Below, in pieces: positions 22,661 to 33,990 of a stretch of 64,000 nt of DNA (the first letter of the stretch is position 1; each line of letters opens with the position of its first letter). The position numbers and the translations under genes are program-made. Origin of the DNA: Saccopteryx bilineata (lineage: Eukaryota; Chordata; Mammalia; Chiroptera; Emballonuridae); contig NC_089493.1 in assembly GCF_036850765.1 (NCBI RefSeq), forward strand, positions 125,060,239 to 125,124,238, read 5' to 3'. The notes below the pieces were generated by a model that was given only the letters and a program-made list of their open reading frames with translations, was not told where the DNA came from and searched no databases.

Positions 22661-23120
22661 TTTTTCAAGAGGTGCCTGCACCTCCTGGTACAGGGCTGGG
22701 GGAGGGGTGGTTAGAGAAGCAGTTGTTCAGAGAGGGAATCTCTGTCCCTTGGGCTCGCCAGCCCACCTCACTCTTCCTCCCCTGCCTTTCTCCTGCCATG
22801 CCTGTGGCACCTCTGTTTTCTGCCCACCACCTCCTGGGCCCCTCCACTCTCCTTTCCCTCTCTGCTCTGTCCTCTCCTTGTTTCCTCAGTAAACAAGCCT
22901 GTATCTGAATGGTCTTTCAGACACAAGTGTAAGGGTACCATCGGACAGTTAGTGTGGTTACAACTCACCTAGGGATGGGGTTACCAGAGAAAATACAGCA
23001 CGCTCACTTAAATGTGAATTTCAGATAAACAGCAAATAATATTTATTATGTATTATATTGAGTGACCTGAATTCTTACTTCTAAATCTGGCAACAGTACA
23101 TTGGGAGAGGGTGAGTATAA
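22661..23120. other. Unique non-coding sequence
   Basis: C/T-rich stretch 22740-22890 with several overlapping short frames. Nothing recognised. Confidence 0.5.
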
Positions 23121-23133
23121 AGTAGAGAGACCA

Positions 23134-23454
23134 GGCCCTGGCTGATTGGCTCAGTGGATAGAATGTCAGCGCAGTATATGGACGTCCTGGGTTCAACCCC
23201 CAGTCAGGACACACAAGAGAAGTGACCATCTGCTTCTCTCCTCCTCCCTCTTCCCCTTCTCTCCTTCTCTCCGCCCCATAGCTAGTGGTTTGAGTGATTT
23301 GAACATGGCCCCAGGCACTGAGGATAGCTCAGTTGATTCAAGCATCGGTCCCCCTGGAGGTTGTGAGATGGATCCCAGAGAGAGAGCATGTGGAAGCCTG
23401 TCTCATTATCTCCTATCTTCTCATTTAGAAACAAACAAACAAATAAATAAATAG
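23134..23454 (+). mobile_element. Bat-type SINE with long tRNA-unrelated body
   Basis: 'ggccctggctgattggctca' (A box) and 'gggttcaacccccagtcagg' (B box) begin the element. A C/T tract and a body containing 'gaggatagctcagttg' (23322-23337) follow, then an (AAAC)n/(AAAT)n tail. Flanks 'agtagagagacca' (23121-23133) and 'agtagggagacca' (23455-23467) are its target duplication. Confidence 0.9.
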
Positions 23455-23527
23455 AGTAGGGAGACCACTGCTGGACGAAAAATGTCATATTTTCACCCAT
23501 GCGTCCAGTTTATCCTCTGTCTCAATC

Positions 23528-23625
23528 ATTTTATTTATTTATTTGATTGATTTTTTTTTTTTAAGAGAGGTAGAGAAAGGTGGGGGTTGGGGAGAGCCTG
23601 AGAGGGAGTATGTGTTCTTCTGTCT
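23528..23625 (-). mobile_element. SINE tail fragment
   Basis: 'attttatttatttatttgat' plus a T-run and 'aagagaggtagagaaagg' look like the 3' tail of a bat SINE on the minus strand, 5'-truncated. Confidence 0.5.
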
Positions 23626-23770
23626 CTTCTTGTAAGGGCACTAATCCCATGATAAGGGCTTTATCCTCATGATCTCATCTAAACCTAATACCTCTATAGA
23701 CCCCACCTCCAGATGCCACCACATAGGGGCTTCAACACATGCATTAGGAAGAATACAAACACTCGGTCGG
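23626..23770 (-). mobile_element. MLT1-like LTR fragment
   Basis: 'aagggcactaatcccatgat' and 'ccccacctccagatgccacc' follow the 3' part of MLT1-type ERVL-MaLR LTRs read on the minus strand. Confidence 0.55.
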
Positions 23771-23920
23771 TAATATAGTCCTCACAGCTCTATGAAATAT
23801 GTGCTCTTGTTATTCCCACTTTACAGATAAGAAATTGAGCCAGCTGAGGTTGTTACGAGCAGAAAGAGAAGTTAGGACTGAATTCATCATTGTGGAGTTT
23901 ATGCCTTAACCTTATTCCTG
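23765..23920 (-). repeat. MIR fragment
   Basis: 'attcccactttacagataag' then 'aaattgagcc' is the MIR core on the minus strand. Confidence 0.75.
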
Positions 23921-24009
23921 GGAGGCCTTTGAATAGGGGTCATGACCTTCTTTCTCAGTTTCCAAAGAATTTATCTTTGGGGATTGCAAGACCCAGACCC
24001 TTGTTCCCC

Positions 24010-24125
24010 CAATAGGTGCTTACAAAACACTTGTGGGTTGCAAGGCACTGACCATGGTAGACACCATGAGGTACAGAAAGGTATGTGGACCACAGTTCTT
24101 GCCCTAAGAACCCGAACAGTGGAGA
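24010..24125 (+). repeat. L2 3'-end fragment
   Basis: 'aaggcactgaccatggtaga' to 'ttcttgccctaagaaccc' follows the L2 3' end pattern. Confidence 0.5.
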
Positions 24126-24299
24126 TGAGTCCGGCACCCCCCCCGCCCCACCCCAAGGGCTAGCTCTTTGTTTTTCCTCTGGAGTGTCCTCTCCACCTCG
24201 TCACTTCTCTGTAGCCCCACCTCAGTCTGGCTGAGAATCTGGCTGGCTTGAGCATGTTCTGTTACAATAGACTGCTTAGAGTGGCCTGGAATCTCTAAT

Positions 24300-24410
24300 T
24301 TGTCCTATATCCTGCCCTCCAAGTCAGCTCACAGCAGCTTCCTTGCCTGCTCAGAACCCTTTAACAGCTCGCGAATTTCACAACTTTCAAAGAAGCTTCT
24401 TACTTGCTTG
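24300..24410 (+). repeat. L2 fragment
   Basis: 'ttgcctgctcagaacccttt' (24343-24362) resembles the L2 3' region. No frame is conserved. Confidence 0.45.
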
Positions 24411-25585
24411 TTGTCTCCCCGTGCCCTGCCCCCCCACGGCCTCCCACATGGAACACAGGTGGAGGTGCAATGTGATGGGGCCCAGGATGCTGCAGTCTCC
24501 ATTCTGCCCCAACTGCAGACCTGGGAACTCCACTGAAACCCAGTTCTCCAGGCAGCTGGTCACAGCCAATGGCCTGGACATGTAAGACAGCACTCCACAG
24601 CTTGGCACCAAGGCCCTCCCTCCATGGCTGGGCTCTAGATGGCGGTTTCCCTGGGTTCACCCAGCAAAGTCTTATGTTCCAGCCCAGACAAGGTGCTGTG
24701 TGTCTGCTGGACTAGCTGGAGGGTTTCCAACTGTGGGGCCTGGGCTTGAATTTCTCAAAAGACCAGCTCTTTAATTAGACTGTTGGTGTGACCTTGACTT
24801 CACTATTTAGGGTACTTCCAAGGTTAGAGAGATGCCTGCTAGGAGGCGAGAGTCCAGGGAGAGAGGTGGAAGCCAGAAACAAAAGTAGTGACTTTGGGGT
24901 GACAGGAAAGACCAACATCAGGGGCAGGTAAAGAAGTCCCAGAACGCAGGAGTGGGCAGTGCTATTGGCTGAGCTAAAAATCTCTCAGAAACCTTTAGAA
25001 GATGTGTGAGCTGGATTTTCTCAGCAAAATCTCAGTTTGTCAGCCAGTGGGTAACTTTGAGAGTAAGAAAGATTTGCTTTTAACTTTCCCAAATCACTTT
25101 GGTCATAGCCCAGCGACACTGCCCCATGTCAAGCCAGGCCTTCCAGGGTGAGAATGATTGGGTCATCTGTGACTTGGCCTGAAGCTGGGTTGCTGGGAGG
25201 CCCAAGACAGCATGTTGGGGCATGTGGACATGTAAGAGTCAGAGTGATTATTGCTATTCTAAGAGGCTTAGGACAATTCCTCCTGGAAATAATTTTAGAC
25301 TGCTGCAAGAGCCCAGGGGTGTCCAAAACTCGTCAGGGGGCTGAGAAAGATGCAGGTGTGGCCTCTGTGACTACCTGGTCCAACCAACCATCAGGCCAGG
25401 AGGTGGTTTATTGGATCCCTGGTCCCCCCTCCTGGAGACCTGCTCATAACAGTTCCTTCCTTTGCTCCTTGGACAGAGCCCCCATTCCTCCCGAAAAGGT
25501 GACTGCCATGCACTCATCTGAACCTAGCCAGAGTGAGCGTGCGTGGTGGGGATGGACAAGACACCGGCACTTGCGAGCACCCCGG
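24411..25585. other. Unique non-coding sequence
   Basis: A 163-aa open frame (25148-25639, +) lacks any domain and overlaps frames on the other strand. It also runs into a MIR. I do not call a gene. Confidence 0.5.
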
Positions 25586-25589
25586 GGTA

Positions 25590-25720
25590 TGAGTCCAGAC
25601 TGGCCACTTCCCCGTTTGGCACTCTTGAGCAAGTCTTGACTCTTCCCATCTTTGTTTCCTCATCTATAAAATGGGAAAATCATTGCCCAGCTGTAAAATA
25701 GTAATTTTGGAAGTATGTGG
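25590..25720 (+). repeat. MIR fragment
   Basis: 'cttgagcaagtcttgactct' then 'tttcctcatctataaaatgg' is a clear MIR core. Confidence 0.85.
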
Positions 25721-26430
25721 ACAATGCAAGCATACTGCCAATAGAGTTACTCAGGCTGTATTTGGGGTTTAAATAAACCCAGACTCCCTCAAATGATGGA
25801 GCCCTGATCTAGGCTTCAAAAGTCTACACAAGTATGGACTCCAGCTCTGACTTCAGGAGTCTACAGTCTTGTGCGGGAGTCACATGAACATGGCTTCCTA
25901 CTCTAGCGCGGTGTGTCAACCTGGGAGTGTGCAGAGAAAGGGAGGCCAGGCAGACAGAGTAGCCACAGTGCTCGCTAATGGAGGACAGTGGGGCTGAGGG
26001 CTGATTCTTGAGGGAGAGGTGTGATGGGGCAGGCAGCCAGCCAGAGACTGATGCTGGGAGCTAGGACTGGGCAGCACAGAGGCTCATAGTTGTCAGTAGG
26101 AAACTATTTTCCACTTCCTAGAATTTTGTAAAGGGCAGGTAATGGGGAACTGGGAAGCAAAGCCAACGCCTGTGTTCTGCACAGGCTTTGGGGAGTGACC
26201 CCTCAGATGGAAGCACCTGACCAGGTTCTCTGTATCTGACAACCCCTGCCTCCTTGCCCAGAAATCTCCCCTGCTTTTGGTGTGATTACAATGAGCCTTT
26301 GAAGAGACATCTCGGGTATCTGTCAACACTCCCTTATTTTCCTTCCACTACAACAAACAAATATTTCGGAGGGCAGATGACACCATTCCTCTCCGAGACC
26401 TTCTTATCATTCCGCTTAATTTCCTCAGAC
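25721..26430. other. Unique non-coding sequence
   Basis: Nothing recognised. Confidence 0.5.
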
Positions 26431-26433
26431 ATA

Positions 26434-26644
26434 CACAGGCTGTCCCTGGGTTATGAATGAGATAGGTTCTGTAAGTTTGAAAATGTTTAAGTATTTAAAT
26501 GCACAGAAAGTTGAAAATAAATATTGTGTTAAGACAAACTTTTAAGTTGCATTTAATAAGTAAATGTGCCTGTTGCAACTTACATACAAATCCGTGTAAG
26601 AACAAACCTATAGAACCTCTCATTTGCAACCTGGGGAATGCCTC
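26434..26644. mobile_element. Short Tigger/mariner-like MITE
   Basis: About 210 bp whose ends form inverted repeats: 'aggctgtccctgggttatga' (26438-26457) against 'gcaacctggggaatgcctc' (26626-26644). TA dinucleotides flank both sides (26432-26433 and 26645-26646). No coding capacity. Confidence 0.75.
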
Positions 26645-26649
26645 TAGAT

Positions 26650-27480
26650 CTTTTTTCTGATATGTAAATATTATATATATATTTCATGAGAGAAAAGAAC
26701 TGTTGACTTCTAAACTTTTGGAGTTGATGCTTCCATTCAGAAAAAGATGGAATAGGTCTCCTTTCTTCTCATCCTCAACCTTTACTAAAGACTACATAGC
26801 AGGGTCCTAGTGCAGACAGACATGCCACACCCAGAGCAGAGCTGACATGATGGCTGGTATAGTGTGTATGTGGCCATGAGCCCTGTTGCTGGACCCTTGG
26901 ATCCTAGGCCCAGGAGATCTGACACCTTATGGAGATTATCAGGCTTCTGTGCCCAGAGGAGGAGAGTGTGTGTTGGTCTTTCTTCCTCTCCATCAATCTC
27001 CCACTCCCCATTGTTTCTTCACCTCCCCAAACTCTCACAGGAAGTGTTCATCACCAGGGTCAGCTTTGCTCTGAGGGCTGGACAGAACAAAGGCACCATT
27101 GACAAGTCAAGGGGTCCTTGGCTGCCGAGCTGGTTTCCCTTTGAAATCTTCAGCTGTAGAATGTCCTCAATAAAAGCAGACTGCAGTCAGAGTGCAAATC
27201 TTAAGTAACACTTAGCTCATGAGTGGAATGAGATAGAGTGTACCACTATGGATTCCACATGGGGAGATCTGATTTTTAAATCAATTGGAAATTCCATTTG
27301 GAGACTTTCTTCTGGGTGGAAAGTTGGGCTCCTCCTCTGAGAGCGTGAGGTCAGGTTTGGACAGCAAGGGCTGGGAGTGCCGGTTATGACCGAGACGGAA
27401 AGCTACTGTAAGGATGAAAGAAGCTCCAAGCGGCTCATAGCAAGTGGGTAAAGTAGATCAGGAAGAGAATCCAGCTAGAG
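26650..27480. other. Unique non-coding sequence
   Basis: A 114-aa frame at 26864-27208 shows no domain. Nothing else recognised. Confidence 0.5.
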
Positions 27481-27489
27481 AGAAGGCAT

Positions 27490-27570
27490 TATAGGACAGG
27501 GCCAAGCCACCCTGAGTTCAAATCCCAGCAAAAACACTGAAAAGCAAGTCAGTTACTGTCTCTGTGCTCA
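27490..27570 (+). repeat. Possible MIR fragment
   Basis: 'accctgagttcaaatcccag' resembles the tRNA-like head of MIR. Weak. Confidence 0.45.
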
Positions 27571-27595
27571 GCCATGGTTGCTGGGGGATGAGCAA

Positions 27596-27630
27596 AAAAG
27601 AAAGAAAGAAAGAAAAAAATTCAGAAAGAA
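27596..27630. repeat. (AAAG)n low-complexity tract
   Basis: Short imperfect aaag repeat. Confidence 0.7.
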
Positions 27631-27884
27631 ATGCGTCCTTTTCATTATCGTCAATTCCTGAAAGGTGAGTAAGTGTGCCTGTTTGGGTGTGTGGTTGTTC
27701 CTGTGGTCAGTCATTGTCCATTTGTACTGCACCCACCAATGGTTACATAGCCATTGTCTCCCAACCCTAGAATGGGCCTCCTCACCTGCCCAGCTTCTGT
27801 CTCACTATCTGTCAAGCATAGATAATAAAAATAGTTGCTTTTCCTCCAGAATTCACATGGCAGAAGGGAATGAGCAGGGAGTGC

Positions 27885-28015
27885 TGGAATCTAGAGCCAC
27901 AAATCAAGTCCACTGCTAACACAGACCAGCTGTGTAAACTGTTTCCTCTATCATTTGGCAAATGTTATTTTCCCTTTCTGGGGCTCAGTTTGCCCACGTG
28001 GAGAATAGGTCAGAA
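27885..28015 (+). repeat. MIR fragment
   Basis: 'ggggctcagtttgcccacgt' and the preceding 'accagctgtgtaaac' fit the MIR order. Confidence 0.65.
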
Positions 28016-28179
28016 CCACAGCCTGCCCTGGGGTTGAGGGGTGTGAGTGGGAAGGTGTACAGAGCAGCCCGGCGCGCTCCAATTGGCAGGGCAGGCTCGG
28101 GCAGGCTGCGGTCACTCACAGGAGGACAGCAGACTGTTTCCTTCTCTTTAAGAACCCCCACTAGGCGGTGGCTGAGGAG

Positions 28180-28325
28180 GATGGACTGTGGGATCACTCT
28201 GCCTCTCTGACCGCTTTGGGCAAGTCTCCTAACCTCTCTGGGCCTCAGTTTCCCCATTAGTAGAATAGAGCTAAGCATCACCTCTATGTGCTCAAGTGCT
28301 TAGAATGCGGCCAGGCTTGTAAGCT
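28180..28325 (+). repeat. MIR, core and 3' part
   Basis: 'tttgggcaagtctcctaacc', 'tctctgggcctcagtttccc' and later 'caagtgcttagaatgcggcc' follow MIR closely. Confidence 0.88.
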
Positions 28326-30015
28326 GCCTCCATTACTACTTGTTCAAGGCCCCATGTCTCTGAATCACACCTTACTCTAAATTCAGAGTCTCCGAATAAA
28401 AGGAGAAAAGACTGGATTTCCTGCTTGTTTTAGTTTAGTGAGCAGTGCCTCTCTGAAACACATGAATCCATCCCTTGGCACAGCTACAACATGGTGAAAT
28501 TTTAGATGAAGCTTGGCTACAGACAGTGTGATTAACTGCAGAGGCAGGTACTTCTTTCTTTCCTCCTTGAAAGCCATACAAATCTAGCCAAATAGGTTAG
28601 ATTATCACTATATTGCACCATCATCCAAGCTCCTCCCATTAAATGCATTAATTAGCCAGTAAGACTGCCACAAGATTCCCCCCTCCCCCCAAAACCACTG
28701 CTTACTGGGCTGATATTTCTGCAGAATGGAGAAACTGCCTTTGGAACGATACAAAGTGGGTCAATTTAGACATCTTTATTGCTGTGGCTCCACCAAGGAC
28801 TCAGAAACAAAATAAAGAGATTCTTGTGACTTTCTTCAGCTCCTAGCTATCTCCTCTCTGAGAGCAAATAGATTCCAATTATACGGAGCCTGTGAACAGG
28901 AAACATGGAATTTATGCCTGAAATTTCCACTCATTCATCAGCAATTCAGTTTGTTTACGCCGCCGCCGGATCTTTGTACTGGCGACCGTGAACGTGCAGC
29001 GAACTGTGGTTTGATTTCACATAGAAGAGCTCCGCATTCAGCGTGACTTTCCAGGTGTGCTGCCACACAAAGGGCCTGATGTTCCAGTGATTTCTCATTG
29101 AAACCTGGAGTCAATCACACAGCTTTCGAGGTCCCTCCCGCCTGCCTGCCACGTTGGACCCTGCTTTGCCTGAATGTCGCATGTCTGTAGGGGAGGGACA
29201 CGGAAACCCACACCAAAACTCCTGAGCCCGGGCTAGTGGAGGTGCCCTTGGGTGAGGTGTCTCGCCTGCCCACAGGGGTTGCCCGGGGGGTGAAATGGAA
29301 GGTGAGATTATCCACGGGACTCTGCATTCTGCACAGTGAAAGTGGTCACTTTCTCATCTGCCCACTCTGTCTGTTCTTGTCTGCTTGCTTCTCTGACGAA
29401 TTAGTCTGGGTCACAGCTAATGTTCATACCAGGTAAGAGCTGTAGAACTTCTAGAGTGTTCTTCCTATCTAAAGGACTGCATGCTGTTTGTGTTATCTAC
29501 AGCAGTTTTTCCTGAAGGGTTTGTTGGTACTTCATTGGTGTCATGGGCTTCAGGGTTCCATGGGAGTAAACTGAAGAAACTTCTGGCTTGGCTGGAGGCC
29601 CCAGAGGACCAAGCATGGGGAGGGAAAGGCCCTTAAATCCTCTGAGGAAGGTGGAGAGACTCCTGGTTGGCTGGAAGGACATGACCCTAAATGAGAGTTG
29701 GGTCAGTATTATTAAAGGTCAGAATTCAGTCGCTCGGGGGAAAGGGACAAACAGAACTCCGGTTTTTGTTGCAGAAGCAGTGATGCTCTCTGTCAAACTT
29801 TGGTAATAGAGCTCCATATCTCCCTGGTGAGACGTGGACAGTGATAGAGGAAGGTCACACGTGACTGCAGTGGTGAAAACTCGGACTAGAAGATGCTGCC
29901 TGACAGGCTCACGCTGCCACTTGGCGGGCATGCTGACGACCTCACGAGAGCCTTTCTGGAGTGAGAATGAGGGCTGCGGGAGAAACAATTACTAATGTTA
30001 AAAAATGGCTAATCA
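28326..30015. other. Unique non-coding sequence with a CpG cluster
   Basis: No gene. The segment 28940-29040 is repeat-free, carries a forkhead-type 'tgtttac' (28952-28958) and a cluster of CpGs, and may be regulatory. The rest is unremarkable. Confidence 0.4.
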
Positions 30016-30019
30016 TGTA

Positions 30020-30190
30020 GGCATTTATAAAACATATATTATTTACTCTTCGTGAAAGCCCGTGAAATAATAATTTCATCCCTGTTGTGCCCAAACATGC
30101 AGCTCAGAGCAGTGAGGGGACTTTCCCAGGGCCATGTGATCCAGGACAGCCGCTCCTGCGAGCTCAATGGTCCACTCTCCTCAAATACCC
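30020..30190 (-). repeat. MIR/L2 fragment
   Basis: 'aataatttcatccctgttgt' and 'gaggggactttcccagggcc' are MIR-like on the minus strand. Confidence 0.6.
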
Positions 30191-30289
30191 CAAACTCCTG
30201 ATTCCTCCAGCAGAGATGATAGAAGTGGCCACACCTGAAGTGCCAACCAACCTCCCACTGCCCCTGGTGTGGCTATGTTTCCATTGTGT

Positions 30290-30610
30290 ATCAGTTAAGG
30301 GTCTTTGGGTGTAATTGGTGGAAACTGACTCTATGTGACTTAAGAAAAAAGGAGGATTTAGGGGAAGGAACCCGGGGCATTCACCGAATCTCCAGCCTCA
30401 GTAGCTTTGGAGACCTCAGAAGAGGGAGTTGGTGAAACATTTCTCTAGAGTGCTGTCCCCAAAGTACCTGGACTGGATATGCCATCAATCCCCATTCAGT
30501 TTTAGAACCCCAGAAGAGAGAAAGTGATTGGCCCAATTGGGGTCAGGTGTGTATCCCTGGCCCAGGCACCGTTAGCCAGGGCTGAGGGTGCACACATGTG
30601 TATATTGGGA
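30290..30610. repeat. Possible old interspersed repeat
   Basis: 'gattggcccaattggggtca' (30526-30545) and the clauses before it resemble a widespread mammalian medium-reiteration repeat. Unassigned. Confidence 0.35.
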
Positions 30611-31940
30611 GGCTCCAGAGACAGGGACATTATGGTACCATGGCAGCATAGTTCATGTCTAGGACACCATGCCTGCCAATGACAGCATCCATTCCTGGAA
30701 GATAAAAGCTATGGCTGACATTTTTCTATATTTAAGCAAATATTTGCCTCTCCCTAAGCAAAGCAAATGCTTCAACCCCAAGGTTGGCACGGGGGCTCTA
30801 GAGGTTTGGTCAGGGGATTTGAGAGCATTTCTTCTTCTGTTCCCACAACTGCAAAAGCCTGCAACTTAGACCGTGATGTGGGCAGAGCAATTGCATCCAC
30901 TTTATAGGCAGACCGTCAAAACATACATCTCACTGGTTGTGGCAGCGAGTGTAAAAAATTCGGGTTTGCCTTTGAAGGAGGAAAAAATGATGTGCGTGTC
31001 TGTTGTCTACACAGAACCCATAGGCACATCCAGACAGCACCATTAAAGGGGGTCACACTTATTATGTGAATGCCTGCCACTTTATGTGTTCTTTATTATT
31101 GATAATAATTAATAAATCAGCAGTTCAGACAGTTTCTAATTTTCTCTAGCTATCAAAAATTAGCATATTTTTTTCCATTTCCCTAAATTGCTACCTTTTT
31201 GATAGTGTGTATATAATTACTGATTGCTCCCTGATTCCACCCAAACTCACTCTTTGTTAGGCTGGCTCACTTTGCCTGAAAGCTGTCAGATGCTGGTGAG
31301 ATTTTTTTTTTTTAAAGAACTGTTACAATTGATGGAATTAAGTCTAGACAAGGCACTATGCCTTTTCTCTTATTTTCTTTTCTTCTTGCTCTCTCCATCA
31401 CAGTAGAGTTGAGAGAGAGAGAGAGTATTAGTTATCTTTGATTTGTTGAAACTGCTTCACCAGAATGCGCTATATCTGCGTTTTGTTCACAGAACTTAAT
31501 AAAACACCCAGAGCAAACTTCAGGCTGACTTGTTCTTGCCAATTACTGGTGCGGCCTGGGTTTCTCCTTGTTAATTGCTGCGAGCTGGGGAAGCTTTACT
31601 CAGTACGCCGTGTACCCAAGCATGTATGGGGTTTAATGAATCATACTAACTCTGCACTCCAAGCAATTAGGTAAATCTAGCTGTTAGTTAGTGAGGCATA
31701 AAATAAATTTAATCTCTCTTCTAAAAAAATCAATTATAGCTCTGTAATGTATAATTCAATTTGGGTCATGCTACATAAATTTTCTGTTTTTAGTATGTTT
31801 TTAAACTGGTTGTTATTAATTTTTTTTGCAAGCTGCATGTGTGTGTATGTGTGTATGTGTGTGTACACCGGAGGATGACAGATAGAGATGACTCAGAGTC
31901 TGGTTTATTGATGAAATGGTATCTTGCATGGTCTTTGCCC
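30611..31940. other. AT-rich repeat-poor block, candidate conserved non-coding elements
   Basis: Contains several homeodomain-type cores, for example 'aataattaataaatca' (31104-31119) and 'gttaattgctgcgagc' (31570-31585), plus a (GT)n tract at 31838-31866. No coding signal. Conservation cannot be judged from one sequence. Confidence 0.3.
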
Positions 31941-31944
31941 ATTT

Positions 31945-32060
31945 GATTCAATGTCTAACTTGAACACTTACTGAGCACCAAGTCTCATGAAGATGGACAG
32001 AAGGTAAAATAAATATCTGCCCTCAAAGAGCTTACAGTTAATAGTACAAGACCAAGCCAA
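31945..32060 (+). repeat. L2 3'-end fragment
   Basis: 'acttactgagcaccaagtct' and 'ctgccctcaaagagcttaca' are the well-known L2 3' landmarks. Confidence 0.85.
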
Positions 32061-32119
32061 AGAGAAAATTAGAAAACAGCTAGGTGAAACTGGATAGGAC
32101 AATACAGATAAAGGGTATT

Positions 32120-32315
32120 GAACAAAGAATTTGAAAATCAAATCTGGATGTCTGGACTCCATTTTTAACTCTTCTACTTACTAGGGTGTGACCCAAGGCC
32201 AGCAATAGCCTGTCTCCGCTTCAGTTTCATCATCTGTACAATGGGCACGGCAGCCCCATTCTCCCAGGGTTTTTGAGATAGATCTGTATGTTACTGGCTG
32301 GGAGCACACTGTAGG
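32120..32315 (+). repeat. MIR fragment
   Basis: 'cttcagtttcatcatctgta' then 'caatgggcacggcagcc' gives the MIR core. Confidence 0.85.
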
Positions 32316-32364
32316 ATCTGCAGTCTACCACCATGGAGAGGAATGGTTGTAAATATCTGGCCTC

Positions 32365-32445
32365 CTCAGCTCCCTATAAGCTCCTGGAAGGCAGTAGCAT
32401 GGCTTGCCTTCTCCAGCACTGTCCTTGGCATTCAGCAATGGGCCA
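32365..32445 (+). repeat. L2 3'-end fragment
   Basis: 'agctcctggaaggcagtagc' and 'ctccagcactgtccttggca' match L2 3' wording. Confidence 0.7.
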
Positions 32446-32494
32446 GCATGCAGAGAGAATGCTACAGAAGCTTGAGTGACACTTGGAGCCTTAC

Positions 32495-32665
32495 TCAATG
32501 ATAGGCACCCATTCGCTTTACGTCAGGCGCTGTGCTTGTCCTCTTTGATCCTCAGCATAGCCCTGCATGGTTATCCCTAGCTACAGGGCAGGAAGCTGAC
32601 ACTCAGAGAGGTTAAACTACTAACCTAAGGCTACACAGTGAGGAAGTAGGAAGAGAGGGATGTGA
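32495..32665 (-). repeat. MIR fragment
   Basis: 'actcagagaggttaaactac' and 'ctaaggctacacagtgagga' are the MIR core on the minus strand. Confidence 0.88.
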
Positions 32666-33165
32666 ATCTGGTCTCTCTGTTCTCTCTATCCTGCCTGGCC
32701 CACCCCACATGGGTGACAGGCACAGGTAGGAAAGATGACAGAAAGCCCAAGGGAGCCTGGAATTCACAGCTCAGAGCTTTTGTTGAGGTCCCAAGCCTGG
32801 ACACTCTCTCCCAACAAAGCTTCCAGAAAGCTTCCCATTCCCCTACCACCACCTTCCCATCAGTCTGCCCATTTGATTTTGTTAATGGAATTCTTTGGAA
32901 AAATTACACACTGTTACATCTCCCTGCTAATCTCCTGGCAACAGCTATGGTACCCAACATTATTAAAATAGTTCAGACTTCGTCCCAGCTGTCTCTTTCC
33001 AATTTTCTTGCTTTCAGGGGGGTGCTCAGCAAAGCGGTGAGCAGGCATACCTACTGAGCGCTCCTTCATAGCAAGGCAAGCACAGCAAATGAATCCAGGG
33101 CTCCTGAGACAGCCAGGAGCTGTGGGTGTGTGCAGGGTGGTGGTGGCGGGGGTGAAGCTCAGGGG
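32666..33165. other. Unique non-coding sequence
   Basis: A 131-aa frame (32662-33057, +) has no recognisable domain. The AT-rich part 32865-33010 is repeat-free. Confidence 0.45.
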
Positions 33166-33169
33166 TTCA

Positions 33170-33300
33170 CAGACTGGCTTCTGCCCATCCGCTGGGAGGC
33201 CCTAGGCAGACCCTTTCCCTCTCTAGGCCTCAGTTATCTCAGATGCTACTGTGAGGATCTCTGCATGTGTTCCTTGCAACTCTGAGGATACAACCGAGCT
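33170..33300 (+). repeat. MIR fragment
   Basis: 'ctctctaggcctcagttatc' then 'tactgtgaggatctctgcat' is MIR-like. Confidence 0.75.
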
Positions 33301-33830
33301 GGAGAATGGAGGCTTCGCTAGGTGCATGGTATTGCTGTCTGATACACCACGAACCGCTCGGCACCATCAAGCTGACTCACTCTGCTGAGCCTATGGGTCA
33401 TTAAAAGAAAATCTAAAGCAGTGCATGGGAAGTAGCTTCCACAAAATGATTCCCATCACAAAATAAGCCTTTAATTAGCAAAACATCTCACCCAGCTGAA
33501 GCATAGCTTTCACAGACTTATACCCAGTGATGTTAATTATGAAATGAATTTGCACATGCATGATTTATAAGTCTTTTCCCTTAAAGAGAGAAAAAAAGTC
33601 AGCTGCTTATTTTGTTTACGTTTTTCCCACCCTCCGAGAGAATTCACACGGATGGGTCTTGTGTTTTTTGGAAGCTTACCGACCCTCTCGGTGACTTTCA
33701 CCCTTTGCTTACATTAACCAGCTAAATATTTATTGAATTCCCAATTGCCTATCAGAGCCAGAGGCTGATGGGTGAAGGAGGAAAGGGAAGAAGGGTGAGG
33801 TGCAGTTCTGGGCTATGTTTAGATGAGTTC
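33301..33830. other. Repeat-poor AT-rich block
   Basis: Includes 'gcctttaattagcaaaac' (33467-33484) and 'gatgttaattatgaaatg' (33530-33547), homeodomain-type cores, and a forkhead-type 'tgtttac' (33612-33618). Candidate regulatory DNA, unproven. Confidence 0.3.
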
Positions 33831-33834
33831 CATA

Positions 33835-33990
33835 CCCTGGAGGGGCCTTGCAGAACATAGGGTCTACCTCCTGTTTCCCAGTTATGAACTAGGTAACTGG
33901 GCAGGAAAGGAACTAACTCCCCCAGCACAACGCAGTGAGTCAGCGTTGGCGCCCCAGCCTGACCTGACCTCCTGGCTGGGAACTAGCATC
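33835..33990 (-). repeat. MIR fragment
   Basis: 'gcacaacgcagtgagtcagc' and upstream 'ggaaaggaactaactccccc' fit the MIR minus-strand order. Confidence 0.6.

Noticed and set aside
25148..25639. 163-aa plus-strand open frame
   Set aside because: No domain, and its 3' part runs into a MIR repeat.
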